Below are positions 51,101 to 60,931 of a stretch of 64,000 nucleotides of DNA, piece after piece. The notes beneath the pieces are model-generated. The model did no database searches. It saw only the letters and a program-made list of their open reading frames with translations, and was not told the origin of the DNA. The position numbers and the translations under genes were made by a program. Location of the stretch: NCBI GenBank assembly GCA_023052935.1, contig CM041297.1:93031521-93095520 (forward strand). The letters are read 5' to 3'. Source of the DNA: Piezodorus guildinii. Lineage: Eukaryota > Arthropoda > Insecta > Hemiptera > Pentatomidae. Each line of letters starts with the position of its first letter. Positions within the stretch are counted from its first letter, which is position 1.

Positions 51101-52365
51101 AGATTTTTCGCTAATCAATTGTTTTATTATAAGTCAAATTATACAAATACTATAAAACGTTTTGGCATAATATTTGAAGTTTCAGATTATGCCATAAAAT
51201 CTGAAAAAAAAATCAAGCGCAGATTAACTTACGTCATTGACCACTTATAGTTAGATCTACCAGTTAATGATTTACACATTTATTATTAAACTGATGTGAA
51301 TTTATTCAAAATCAAAATAGGAACATAACATTCTTACTAATATAGTATATTATAACTTTATCATAATATTATCTTGGAACGGATTGCCCTGGCTCTAGAA
51401 TTAGGGGGTACTTAAAAGACAGAGTTACACGGTAAAAGCAAGTCTTGTGAGGGTTCACGAAAGTAGCAGGAGAGAAGGAAGGCTAATTAAAAAAAAAAAA
51501 AATAGATAGTGACATCACATATTACTATTAGAAATATTCTATATCATTAAATATTATTAAAAAAAAAACAACTGAATGGTAAATTTATATCAAAACAAAC
51601 AAGTGTAATATACATATCATGAAAACATGTTTTTTTTTAATTTAGAAATTTGGTTTTAAGAAATTAAACATTATTCATAATAAATTTTTTTTTTTTTTTT
51701 TATTTATCGAGCAATATTACAATCTGTCCAATTCAGGACATTTTTAATAGTGATAACGTACAACATTCATACTACATTCACACGATATATACAAAACAAT
51801 AAATCATAATAAATAGTAAAAAAAAAAAAGAAAAAAAAAAGAAGTTATATAGAAAATTCGGTAATTGAATATTTATTATAATATGTTGAAAGTATGTGAT
51901 ATTCAATTTGACCTAACCTCACCTACGATTCACGAATTTCATCTCACCTACACATACCCTAATTCTCACCGTGTAGCGCTGCCTTCATACGAAGGGATAT
52001 TAGAGGGGATAAAAGAAGGCGGCAAAGATCAAATGAAGGGATAGGCATTGTGGGACACATGGTATCGCTTAGTATCCATAATGTTCAAGTACTTCTAGAA
52101 GGTAAGCTCTTTGATCCTGGACTTGCTTTGATAAGCTCTTTGAGAGAGTCCAGGTGCCTTCCGCAAAAGCCGCTCAAGGCTATCGGAGGTTGGCATAGTT
52201 AGCGGCACCCTTTGTAATTATGAGAAATATTAATGTAAATTATTTACAATTACTCTAGCTGATGAGTCAATCTCATTTCATACCTCACCGTATAAATACT
52301 TCCGGTGTCAACGACAATGATAGTTATATAGAACTGATGTTCGATGGCTAAGGACATTGGACAAG
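38126..52365 (-). CDS. SEA / TSP1-like / mucin / LDL-receptor class A modular extracellular protein, 5' end not found
   Basis: Firm exons 5' to 3' on the minus strand: 44590-44702, 42686-42911, 41091-41540, 39914-40088, 39065-39189, 38868-38987, 38319-38466, 38126-38231 (stop at 38126-38128). Candidate upstream exons 50080-50153 and 52284-52365 join in frame. All have GT-AG borders and matching phases; about 539 codons. Order: SEA domain, thrombospondin type 1-like [10 protein letters not shown] segment, Thr/Ser-rich stretch, Cys-rich module, four LDLa modules, basic tail GKRRGGKK. It must be extracellular (many disulphide modules), but no signal peptide, membrane segment or protease domain is seen. 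SEA plus LDLa occurs in perlecan N-termini and in type II membrane proteases, but this protein ends after LDLa. I do not recognise the family. Confidence 0.85.
39914..40088 (-). CDS. Cys-rich module exon of the SEA/LDLa gene
   Basis: Codes [39 protein letters not shown] and [19 protein letters not shown] (last Cys from the next exon). The spacing C-x2-C-x5-C...PKC, then C-x2-LC-x6-C...FRC, looks like two follistatin-like (FOLN) half-repeats. I could not assign it to a named domain. Confidence 0.85.
40130..40458 (+). mobile_element. SINE-B copy with target duplication
   Basis: tRNA-like head (GTGGCGTGGTCTAGAGC A box; GAGTTTGAATC B box), body, and a T-run end, flanked by TGCTTCATTGGT (40118-40129) and TGCTTCGTTGGT (40459-40470). 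It carries a small GATAGATAGA expansion after the A box. Antisense within an intron of the SEA/LDLa gene. Confidence 0.85.
40731..41022 (-). mobile_element. SINE-B copy, minus orientation
   Basis: Read on the minus strand it has the head (AGAGGGTAAAGCGCTAGTCT region) and the body with GTATGGAAACCCTACTGGGG. Imperfect direct repeats CAGTGTATAAG occur at about 40685 and 41020. With the copy at 40.1 kb it forms an inverted SINE pair about 270 bases apart in the same intron. Confidence 0.8.
41091..41540 (-). CDS. TSP1-like segment and Thr/Ser-rich mucin-like exon
   Basis: 450-nt exon. It opens [20 protein letters not shown] and continues [14 protein letters not shown]...SEPCQAI, matching the W-x2-W-x2-W...C...R-x-R-x-C core of thrombospondin type 1 repeats, which carry C-mannosyl Trp and bind glycans. 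About 90 residues rich in Thr, Ser and Pro follow, with [20 protein letters not shown] typical of dense O-glycosylation; NQT and NKS are possible N-glycosylation sites. The long open frame on the other strand here (41189-41515) is a shadow. Confidence 0.9.
41950..42212 (-). mobile_element. Old SINE-A copy
   Basis: Diverged copy of the SINE-A body and head (GGTTTGAACCCATG antisense to the B box, CTACACCAC at the A-box end). The tail end is eroded. Lies in the intron between exons 41091-41540 and 42686-42911. Confidence 0.75.
42686..44702 (-). CDS. SEA domain (two exons)
   Basis: Exon 44590-44702 codes [20 protein letters not shown] then [17 protein letters not shown]; exon 42686-42911 continues [38 protein letters not shown] and [19 protein letters not shown]. 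The pattern hydrophobic-G-x-F-x-I-TNEPF...L...S-x-F-x-x-L...IE-x-E-L-x-x-LF-x-x-S-x-L...V-x-x-F-x-x-G is that of SEA. I do not see the GSVVV-type self-cleavage site at the expected loop (it reads SPGLQVR), so autoproteolysis is doubtful. The 1.7-kb intron between them carries a LINE fragment. Confidence 0.85.
43943..44429 (+). mobile_element. LINE reverse transcriptase C-terminal fragment (RTE/CR1-like), broken
   Basis: Reads [33 protein letters not shown] and RRDRAAMKL, then one frame change, [14 protein letters not shown] and [12 protein letters not shown]. This is the thumb/C-terminal part of LINE reverse transcriptases (pvLLYGaE, aeMk.Lr...kTRrDr, W.GHv.RM..., RP.GrpR). It sits in the SEA-domain intron on the opposite strand. 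No tail or 5' part is visible; dead copy. Confidence 0.8.
45417..45790 (+). mobile_element. Jockey-type LINE fragment, broken
   Basis: Frames with stops read [55 protein letters not shown] and [14 protein letters not shown]. This matches the Jockey-clade ORF2 end (k..iy...irPi..YG...WG......i...Qsk.Lr.i..apw.v.n..l..Dl.ip.v). Several stop codons and frameshifts. Confidence 0.8.
45849..46533. repeat. 31-bp perfect inverted repeat enclosing 620 bases
   Basis: TTTTGAAGTTTAATTAAACG plus CCTAATGAAAC at 45849-45879 is matched exactly as reverse complement at 46503-46533. The core AGTTTAATTAAACT is itself palindromic. Between them is a second, shorter hairpin (46089-46152). This resembles a foldback or MITE, but no clear target duplication borders the arms. 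Confidence 0.6.
46089..46152 (+). repeat. Hairpin with 20-bp arms
   Basis: Arm AAAAAGTGCTGAGTACTGTA (46089-46108) pairs with TACAGTGCTCAGTACTTTTT (46132-46151), two G-T type mismatches, loop of about 23. The size is like a small pre-microRNA stem, but it lies inside a repeat-like inverted structure and may just be a transposon part. Confidence 0.5.
47140..47410. repeat. Three imperfect copies of a ~115-bp unit
   Basis: Copies near 47145, 47265 and 47380 share CTCTAT then AAAATAA..GAGTTATGAGCGTA-like text and ATTTCAATTTTTTTC. It resembles the border text at 11.9 kb (TTGATTATTGAAAATAATA near 47655 and CCATTATTGAAAATAATAGC near 11979), so it may belong to a dispersed family I cannot name. Confidence 0.45.
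48848..49037 (+). mobile_element. SINE-A copy nested in the hAT-ended element
   Basis: The only plus-oriented SINE-A here: AAGTAAATATCCTTGGTTAT, then CCTTCGGAGGGG, then the body to AAATGACGTTAAAA. The tRNA head is absent, and divergence is high. Confidence 0.75.
49263..49798 (-). mobile_element. Helentron-like copy H6, internally deleted, nested
   Basis: 5' end TCTGGTGAGGGCAACACACG at 49798; 3' end with an almost perfect hairpin at 49266-49306 (ACTTTCCCTTACTATATAT against its complement, one mismatch, 3-base loop). About 540 bases, shorter than the 800-900-base copies. Confidence 0.65.
50080..50153 (-). CDS. Probable exon upstream of the SEA domain
   Basis: 74 nt between acceptor CTATTATAG and donor GAG|GTTAGT, far richer in G+C than its surroundings. 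It reads [20 protein letters not shown] then VLVR, and joins in phase to ELIVSGEFK of the next exon, giving the usual beta strand before SEA (AVLVRAELIV). Fit of splice sites, phase, composition and domain all agree. Confidence 0.6.
50305..51103 (-). mobile_element. Helentron-like copy H7, full length
   Basis: 5' end TCTGGTGCGGGCAACACACG at 51103 with subterminal ACTTTCACCTAC; 3' hairpin at 50309-50350 ending in GGTAAGTGAAAGT. About 800 bases, no transposase. It lies about 150 bases upstream of the candidate exon at 50080-50153. Confidence 0.7.
52284..52365 (-). CDS. Possible further upstream exon of the SEA/LDLa gene
   Basis: 82 nt between acceptor TATTTTTTCCAATCAG and donor AG|GTATGA. It reads [20 protein letters not shown] then GSIYTV, and its phase-2 end fits the exon at 50080-50153 (joined residue Ser). 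It has a hydrophobic stretch FYITIIVV too short for a membrane anchor. The start codon and any signal peptide would be further right. Confidence 0.4.
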
Positions 52366-52626
52366 CTGATTGGAAAAAATACTTCGAAGACAGCAAATCG
52401 CTTATACGTATTTGTATGTCGATTTCAAAAGATAAATAATATTTCTGACTTGAATAAAAAAATATTATCTTTTTTAGAATATAATGTACTTGTACAAACG
52501 CCTGAAGCATGCCTCGACTATTTGTGTTCTTGCAGGCGCGTAAGTTATACACTACCGCATAGCATTTATCCCAGAGGTAAGTTACACCGAACGAATAATC
52601 TACGGTTTAAAATCTTTATCATCTTA

Positions 52627-52920
52627 TTGTTTGTTTGTTTATTCTTTTAACGTCACCTAATGCCACTGTGGCTGATCGGACGGTGCTACAGTGGTAGTCC
52701 TAAATTTTTCCTATCCATGTTTAATTAGGATAGGGATCTTTAAATAGTACTTGACATCGCAAAGGCTTGAGACCAACTTTTTACGGCGCCTCTAAAGGAC
52801 AGCATAACCAAGGATTTTTTGCTATCATAAAAAACTTCTGGGGTCATCTGTCAGGTTTGAACCCACGACCTGGGGCATAGACGAATGTTATGCTAGCCCT
52901 TACACCACAGATGAACCCAT
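52627..52920 (-). mobile_element. SINE-A copy, full but diverged
   Basis: Tail (AAAC)n at 52627-52645, body, B box complement CAGGTTTGAACCC near 52852 and A-box end GTAAGGGCTAGCATAAC at about 52885-52905. Confidence 0.85.
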
Positions 52921-53320
52921 CGCCTTATAGTTATTGAGGGTTTTAACTAAAAAATAGTAGAGACATTTCGGCATTTGAGTTTAATTGTAAATCTAGAAAA
53001 ACAAGATTACAAAATTTTTCGTTCCAAAAAAAAAAAACTTCAAAGAAACTACCCACTCAGTTCATGATTGAAAATATATTAATAATTGATCTCAAGAGCA
53101 ATAGTATGTTTAGAAATCAAGTTCGACAAGTACTTAACTTTTGTAAGTGAGCTTTCAAAAAACGCTATCTGCTTTTAAATAAATAATCATTATAATCTTG
53201 ATCAAGGTAATGTCTTAAGATTCTGATTTACTGTTATATCATACGGTTAGCACTGTTATGCGTTTGCTAATATCTCACACCTCACATAGCAAAAAAGCTG
53301 CGACAATTAAAAAATGTAAT

Positions 53321-53523
53321 CAGAAAAGAATGTAGGAACACTTCTTTACAAAGAAAAAGCTCTCGATGCTGATAGAATTTTGAATGTATCAAAAGAGGAG
53401 GAATTCATAATCCGACACCACATTAAATATTTTGATATTGAGCAAGTTGACATTTCACTATTTTCTAGCCTACTACCTCTGACCCAAAACGGTGACAGAA
53501 TGCTGTTTCATCTAGTTCAGTAA
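53321..53523 (+). pseudogene. Coding-like open stretch of unknown origin
   Basis: 66 codons without a start Met: EKNVGTLLYKEKALDADRIL, NVSKEEEFIIRHHIKYFDIE and ISLFSSLLPLTQNGDRML, ending CAG TAA TAA. Composition (many Glu, Lys, Asp, few Phe/Leu runs) is protein-like, unlike the AT-driven ORFs around it. Just upstream another frame reads LRQLKNVIRKECRNTSLQRK, suggesting a frameshift. Perhaps part of a dead transposon; family unknown. Confidence 0.3.
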
Positions 53524-55898
53524 TAATTAGAGTAAGATAGACATAACTGTATCAATACAAAAATGTCTTAAAATGTACGTAAGATACCGTACAAGGATAT
53601 AAGAATTAAAGATTAATCGAGAATCAAGAATTAGATTTGATAGGTATCAGAAAAAACATACTGTTCATTTTTCCCATCATTTGGAAAACGAATCTTCTTA
53701 TATAAGTCTTGGAATTAAACGATAAGATTAGTTAGAAAAGGTACCAAGCCGCCAAGTTTAGGCCACGAAAGCGTCAATAAATAACTTTGGGAGTGACCGA
53801 CCAAAAAATGAAATCCCTCACAGGACCCTAGGTCTCCACAAAGCCGCAAGATTAATCTCCCTTTTAGGGCTACCTTCAACGCCCTTCATTCTTCCATACA
53901 AGTTATGTCAAGTCTCCTTTATATTACCCGTAAGTCTTAAAAAAAAATATTGATATATTGTATAGTATAACAAAACCGACAAATATAAATAAGATAAGAG
54001 CTAAAATTAATTTATATAAGGTAGTTATTTATTTTATTTCAAATAACTCATATTTGTAATGCGTTAATAAGTAAAGAAATATTAGTAAGCCCTGTATTGA
54101 GTTCAAAATATGTCAGGTATTTATGAAATTTTAAACTAAAAGACAAACATCGGTTTCATGTACGTTCCTAATTCCTCAATTACAAATTATTTCATTTTCA
54201 TGTTTTTTAAAATATAATTAATTCATTAACATTTTTTAGAATCCTAAAAAATGCCGCTCAAATAGTTCTGTAACATAAATATCAGTCTAAAATTATTTTT
54301 ATAAACTAGGAATTTCTACAGATTTATTTTTTCATATATATAAAAAAAATTAATGAATCTATCACAATCTTGAAAGATAAAAATACAATTACCGAAAAAT
54401 TATAATTTAATTCATATGTACGCAATAGTTTATGAGACTCACACAGATAATGGAAAAAAACAATCTGGTAGACCGCAGAAAAAAAATCTTAATATTTATT
54501 TTCATGATAAATAAAAAATACAGGTATATTCTCGGAAATATTGGAGCTTAGGAAGATCAGAATTATCTAACAGATCCTTAAATCATTATTAAAAGCTTTA
54601 AATTATGCTTTTTTTTAATTTAAATTATCTTTGTAATCAAGTTAAATAAATTAGATCTAAAAAAAATTATGAATTATAAATTGATAAATAAAATGTTAAA
54701 AGATTCTTAATATAATGTACAATAGTAAAACAAAATTTGCTGCTATAATGTAAATAAAACAATTAAAATTCAAGATTGCCTCATTTAACGCGTAAAAAGC
54801 AGCAGGTCTTACTAAAAAGAAATGATTATTAAAAAAAAAAAAATGAAAACATCAAATACCAACGTCTCAAACTTTGTTTTTATCTATTTCGAACAAATAT
54901 TTACTGATAAAAAAAAAAAAAAAAATTGGTAAACATTTGAAATTGTTTGTAAGTAGAACAAAATTACAAAAGTACGAAATGTTTTATACAGGAAGAAAAC
55001 CTTTAATTATTTGCTGTCATTGTTTGGAGTGAGATCATATAATTGACGGAATCCACAATGTGCTTTATGGCTGACTCAGGTCTGTCATCGTCAAACAATT
55101 GAATAAAACAGCTGATGATTCAGGCCGTGATTCAACTGTTTCAAAACGTGTTTGTTTCAGCTTTAATTTGAATTTCTCCGTTTCCAGAATCGAAATAGTT
55201 TGCGATACTTATTACATAAAGCAATAACTTAATAATTATTAAAAAACTAAATAAAATTAGAATGACTACTATAAACTGTATGTAGATATTAATCGACATA
55301 GCAAGTAACATATATAAATGATAATACATAAATGGTCAGGAGTAGTATGGGTCATAAATAAGTATTAAAGCTGGATGTTATACAAAAAGAAGTATTGTGG
55401 AATTGTTAATACACAAGTGAATGCATAAAAACTTTTTTGTTAAAAAAATACACACATATACATAAATATAGAAGAAGGAACTAGCTAATAACTTTTGTAT
55501 TTATATGCCATCTTAATCCGGCTAATTTAACTTTAAATGATCAAAGAATTAGTGAAGAAGCATCCAAAGCCACCTACAATCCTCAGGTTTCAAATAACCA
55601 AAGATTGTCTTTAAAATTTGGTGAAATAAATAAATACCAAGCATAATACCATAAATTAAAAAAAGTATATGAGTGTGTGTGTAGTATATCGTATCTGGTG
55701 TAGTATATCGTTATATATCCTAGGATGTCATTATATTATGATAATATTGCAATCTCTAGCAAAACCCACAATATAGGTGAACTTCATCACCACTATAGAT
55801 ATATTACCCTGGTCCGGTTAAAATTAGATTGTTATAATAATACGAGTATAAATGTAATTAAATAATATTACTCTGTTTTCAAAGCAGAAACGGTTAAG

Positions 55899-55927
<29 letters not shown>
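53524..55927. other. Nothing assigned
   Basis: Very AT-rich with several A runs. The 62-codon hydrophobic minus-strand ORF at 55141-55329 is probably an effect of base composition. Confidence 0.6.
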
Positions 55928-55929
<2 letters not shown>

Positions 55930-55956
<27 letters not shown>

Positions 55957-55957
55957 T
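55930..55957. repeat. (TA)n microsatellite
   Basis: About 14 TA units after a poly-A stretch. Similar tracts occur at 28428-28471 and 61903-61945. Confidence 0.9.
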
Positions 55958-56027
55958 TGAAGGAAATGAATGAGGTTAGTTTAAATTTTTTAAATTGGGT
56001 TAATTTCTTTTAGTATTGATTATAATA

Positions 56028-56748
56028 CGAGGCATGTTTTTTAAGTAAGTACCGTTTTGGAATTAAAAAAATACGTGCAAAGATATCGCAATAATTTTAT
56101 TTTTACACGAAAGCCTGTACCTTAATCTACTTTTCTACATAATTTACATGAATTTTGAAGCACTTGTAATAACACGGCACCAGTTTTTTAATACCCTCCT
56201 CAAAAAATTTTGCCGCCTGACTTGTTAACCACTGCATCAAAAATGTTTTGACTTTGTTATCGTCTTGAAGACGCCGACCGCCCTGGTTTTTCTTCAAGTG
56301 CAGGAATTGTAAAGCGTCTGTTTTCTCTCACCTTTTCGTCCACTTTCTGCACCAAATCTTCATTAACGACCGAAGGACGCCCACTCCGCTCTTCATCATG
56401 CACATTTGTGCGGCCATCTTTAAATGCTCTCACCCATTTCCTTACCATTCCATCACTCATAATGTTTTGTCCGTAAACTTCAACGATCCCAGGATGAATA
56501 TCGATCGGTTTTACGCCTATAGCACTAAGAAATCGTATAACAGCCCGTACTTCACAACCAGCGGGACTCACGATTGTCGGAGGCATCTTAAACACTCAGT
56601 AAACAACGTATACAATGAAGAATCTGACTGTAATGGCGTCAGTGCGTAGACAAGAGATGTAGGTAACCAGCGCCCATGCGCGGAACGCCGACTGTAGCGC
56701 TGCGGCGGCGGAATCGCAAAACGGTACTTACTTAAAAAACATGTCTCG
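56028..56748 (-). mobile_element. Deleted mariner element, catalytic core missing
   Basis: Inverted termini CGAGGCATGTTTTTTAAGTA (56028) and, at the right, the complement CGAGACATGTTTTTTAAGTA (ending 56748), each next to TA. The minus strand codes a mariner transposase start from about 56590: CEVRAVIRFLSAIGVKPIDI, MVRKWVRAFKDGRTNVHDEE and RSGRPSVVNEDLVQKVDEKV. At about 56270-56290 it jumps to the C-terminus (DDNKVKTFLMQWLTSQAAKF ... CYYKCFKIHVNYVEK and stop). The DDD catalytic part is gone: 721 bases against about 1.3 kb for a whole element. Confidence 0.9.
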
Positions 56749-57973
56749 TATATAGTTTATGTAGTATCAGTCTTACTTATTTACTCTACCGCTGCGTAAG
56801 AAGCCATTTTATAAAGCTTGGTCAATTTGTTTTTTACATAGTCATAAGACAAAATTGATTATAAAACGTTTCGATTTTATGTGCGCTTTAAATGCCAGTT
56901 AGTCGTGAAATCATTCCAGAGAACATTTATGATAATGTCCACATTTACTGAATTTTTTAAGCTGTGAAAGTAGATTTGAAAAAAAAAAAAATGTCTCTGA
57001 TGTGTATTTCTCGAAAGATAAAATTCGTAGTGTACCCTTATATAAATACAGATGTTTTTCATACTATATAATTTATATTGTTCAGGATTAACCAATTAAT
57101 TATTTCTATTAATATATCCTTTTTATTTATTACAGTTGTTATATCTACATAAAGTGCTTTCGTTGCTCTCCCAACACGTATAACTCTATTATGTCGTCTT
57201 ACTTATTTTATTTATTTTCTCAATTTAACGGGACAGAATCATCACAATAAAAAAAAAAAAAAAAAATTGTAACCCAGATAACCCAGATAATTTATGAAGA
57301 TTTTCTTATGAAATCGGCCAAAACGAATCCTAGCCTGTGGGCGTAGGCAGAGAGGTGGAAGGGGGAGAGTCAGAGGACTTCCTTATCTCCCCTAAAAGTA
57401 GTTGGGACAAATAAAAATCATAAAAATAAAACATAAAATTAAAATAACATATTAGGATAACAAGTGTAGTTAGAAAGTGTTTTTACTACTAACTACACCA
57501 CAGTACCAAACGTGTACTTAATTTTCTAATTTCGATGCGTATAGACAATGTTTGAAAAAAATAAATTATACATTCGACCAACTTGGCCAACTCCTAACCA
57601 TTTTCAATCTACTTGACTCTCCCTTCCTTTCCCCCAACTAAATTCTTCCTAGGCTCTTGAAGATCCATATCCACTAACCATGACATAGTATTTACTATTA
57701 CTGAGCACGTGTTCCATTGATTCTGTAAGATAATATTTTCGCACAAATCCTATTAGTGTAACCTTCACTGAAAAGGAGGGTCAGTGAATCCAGCCGAAGA
57801 ATTATACCGCAGCCAACCAATCACATCTCGGATCTGAAACCGCAGCGGACAGTGGACACAACACAAAACGAGGAAATAAAGGAGACTGTAGATATATAAA
57901 AGAATAGCTCTCGTTACAGGAGTGGTGTTTAGCGAGTGGTATTGAATGCAAATCCTGAGGCGATCACATCTAC

Positions 57974-58115
57974 CCAAGCCAAAGGTCTCCGAGAATTTGT
58001 AGCCTTCGGACGCTATAATAGCCGCGTAATGACTCTTTAATCTTCCCATGATTCCAGAAAGATGGCGCGCTCGTTTTAGAAATAGTTCTTTATCTCGTTC
58101 CATTTTTGTTTCCAT
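57974..58115 (-). CDS. Unidentified open stretch, possible first exon
   Basis: METKMERDKELFLKRARHLS then GIMGRLKSHYAAIIASEGYK, up to a possible donor GG|GTAGAT. G+C is raised and the residue mix is protein-like. Its phase-1 end would fit the exon at 52284-52365, but it has no signal peptide, so the link is weak. Could also be promoter DNA. Confidence 0.2.
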
Positions 58116-58454
58116 TAGCGTTAATGCCTTCCAGGGTAACTGCCTATTAGAAGCTCTTTAATACGCACTGAAAGGTTTAACCAAAGCATTTGGGCTTGAA
58201 TGCCGCGAAGTTCCAACTGTAGCCTTCTCCTTGAATGAAATAGTATTTTAGGTTCATTCATGCCAAGAATAATATTTTCTTTGGAGAGTGATCTTTTGAA
58301 TTAATATTTTCTCATTATAAATAGAACAATCACATTATAGTTTACCACATTACCTTTAGCTTATTAGCATGATTAACTCAGATACTAGTAAATTTACAAG
58401 CTTTTCTCGTTCGTTACTAAGGAACATCTTTGGTCTGGTTTGTATTGAGAGCGG

Positions 58455-58757
58455 GGGAGAAGAGTGATTTAGTGGATAGAGCACGATTCTTCTGTTCTCT
58501 GGGTCCTAGGTTCAATCCGGCTTTGGGAGAATATTATTTATTCTGTTAATTTAACCGAGGAATGACTCTAAGATAAGGGACCTTCCTGGGGCAGAGCCAT
58601 ACTCTATAAAGTGGACACCGGAAAAAAGGGGAAAAACCTGGCTGATGAGTGTGATCTCGGCCTGATCATCTCTTTGCTCGGCAGTTGGCCTAGAACAGTA
58701 CGAATCTCTGTATGTACTGATGTACATAGATGGTAGAGGTATTGTTTTTTGTGTGTG
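58455..58757 (+). mobile_element. SINE-B copy
   Basis: Head AGTGATTTAGTGGATAGAGC (A box) and GGTTCAATCCGGC (B box), ATTATTTATTCTGTTAATTT, then the body with CCTTCCTGGGGCAGAGCCAT and a T/GT-rich end. Confidence 0.85.
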
Positions 58758-58841
58758 TATTAAGAGAATTTGGATGAGACGGAAGTCTAACCAATTTTGT
58801 CTACATTTGGAAAAAAATCTCTGACACTTTCGAAAAAAAGT

Positions 58842-59160
58842 TACTAAAATTTTATGACCACATTCTAAGAATGGACAATAATAGACTGACCAAATAAATT
58901 CTCTTTCTTGTCCTCTTAATGAAAGTTAAAAACAATTGGATACCTGAAAATGAAAAAGATTTTCAGGGCATAGCAAATAAAGTTCTACAAGATAAAACTG
59001 TTTAAAAATGCAATGAACAAGCCCAGTTTAAATGTTAAAAGTTACATAAGAGAACGTAGAAAAAACGAAAGTGAGAAGATGAAGAGATTTCAGGAGAAGA
59101 AGAAGACAAGCACATCCGCGACAAAAGTTAAATCGCACTCCATGTTTAGGCATAAAGATG
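58842..59160 (+). mobile_element. LINE ORF2 C-terminal fragment, broken
   Basis: One frame reads KFYDHILRMDNNRLTK, a stop, then LMKVKNNWIPENEKDFQGIA and NKVLQDKTV, then after a frame change LNVKSYIRERRKNESEKMKR. This is the basic end of an RTE/R2-like LINE ORF (Y-GH-RM-x2-NRLT-KI...W--E...). It follows a SINE-B copy. Confidence 0.6.
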
Positions 59161-59298
59161 AAAAAAAAAAAAAAAAGAACAATCACCCTTACAGATAATA
59201 ATCAATGAGTAACGGGTTCGAGAGGTAGGATAATTATTCATTCACTTATATCATCCATAGGTCCACCCAGCCTCTATAGAGTGGGTATCCGAAAATTT

Positions 59299-59590
59299 GT
59301 TTGTTTATTTATTTATTTATCGTCACTTTATTATACTATGGCTAATCGGACGATATTACAGTGGGAGTCCTAAATTTTGCCTATCCAGGTTTTATTAGGA
59401 TAGGGATCTTTAACGAGTACCTGATCATCACACAGGCTCGGGACCACCTTTTAACATCCCCTCCGAAGGATCGCATAACTAAGGATTTTTCACTCCCATT
59501 AAAAAATCCTAGGACCACCTGCGGGTTGGAAACCCATGACCTTTGACATAGGAGGCTGTTATGCTAGCCAACCAGCTAGAAGTGATCCCA
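59299..59590 (-). mobile_element. SINE-A reference copy, full length with target duplication
   Basis: 292 bases flanked by perfect 11-bp repeats TCCGAAAATTT (59288-59298 and 59591-59601). On the minus strand: head TGGGATCACTTCTAGCTGGT, A box GGTTGGCTAGCATAAC region, B box region GGTTTCCAACCCGC (degenerate), body, and (AAAT)n(AAAC)n tail. This copy defines the true ends of the family. Confidence 0.93.
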
Positions 59591-59889
59591 TCCGAAAATT
59601 TAAGCGTGATTTCAGTCAACCCGTTGGCTTCGAAACCTTACTATACACTGAACCAAAGAGTAACGAGATTTGTTTTAATACAATACTACCTGTATTTTTG
59701 TACATTTTGTTAAGTTTGCGAACAGTTCAGCTATTGATCACGCCAAAAGGATTTATTTGGTAATTCTAGCATTATTTAAATAATCTTGTTTAAGTGAATG
59801 CGTGACCAAATCTACTTCAATTCAGAATCCAATTATTCGGATCCTTTTTTCAGTCATTTTTTAAATATTTTACAACTGGAACCTTTACA

Positions 59890-60797
59890 TCATTACTTTC
59901 GCTTACCTATATATGAAATATATAGTAAGGGAAGTATTGCGATCGTGAAAAATTTCAGTTTTCAACGGAAATGAACGTTTTAGGGTCCCCTGAGTCCAAA
60001 TACCCAAGTCCCGCAAAAAGGTCTGTGTGTGTGTCCTTGTGTGGTAACTTCCGGACAAAAGTCCGATGAAACTGAAATTTCATATTTAAGACAACTATAC
60101 GGCCGAAGATGTTACAGCAACATTTTCATCAAAATCGGCTGACCGAAAGATCTACTTGATACTATGCATTTGGATCTTTTTACGATTTTCTCAAAAACGA
60201 CTCGAACGATTTTGATTAAACTCCGTATATCGATATAAAATTTGATGGGCTTCAATGTGATGTAGGTTCCATTCTGATTCAAATAGTCTGACAGCGCTTA
60301 AATGCCGATATTTCAAAATTTCTTCCTCTAAAGTACCTTTAATTTTGTAGATACTAAAAAAATATCAATATATTCTCCTTATGAACGATAAAAAACAAGT
60401 AAATACATAAGTTGAACGAATTCGATAACTAACTAAAAGAGAAAACTGTAAATATATTTTTTTATTGGAATTTTTCGTTTTTGAACATAAGAAGAGTAAT
60501 GTATAATATAACAGATGTATAATATATTGTTGGAAAGCTAACGATTTTAGAAAAAATATTATCTTATACAAAACATTTAAAAGTTGATAGAAATTGACGA
60601 AAAGCCGATAAAACTAACTGATTATTTTAGATAATAGTATAATAGATATTTTAATAAAACACATGCTATTATAGAAATTCAATTAGATTAATTCTTTATT
60701 AGTTTCACTCATTTTCATCTCCAACTGTATTTGAAAATTCTTTAATCGATTTTTAAAAAACGGAGATAAGTGAAAGTCGTGTGTTGTCCGCACCAGA
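59890..60797 (-). mobile_element. Helentron-like copy H8, longest copy
   Basis: 5' end TCTGGTGCGGACAACACACG at 60797 followed by subterminal ACTTTCACTTATC; 3' hairpin at 59895-59935 ending GGTAAGCGAAAGT. About 900 bases. The plus-strand frame that is open in H2 and H6 is closed here by a stop, so the family is not coding. Confidence 0.7.
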
Positions 60798-60931
60798 TTT
60801 TTATACTTACAGTGAATGTCTAGACAGCAACGACGTCTGGCGGGAAGGAGAAGAACCACTAAATGGACTCCCTTTTCCTTTCATATGTTTTACGGATTGA
60901 TAACAGTAATTTTAGAAGCTAAAAGAGAGCG

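Noticed and set aside
55141..55329. 62-codon hydrophobic minus-strand ORF that could be a membrane anchor for the SEA gene
   Set aside because: AT-rich DNA gives Ile/Leu/Tyr-rich frames by chance; no donor in the right phase was found.
59013..59198. Lys/Arg/Ser-rich 61-codon ORF as a nuclear protein
   Set aside because: It is the basic tail of a broken LINE ORF followed by a poly-A stretch.
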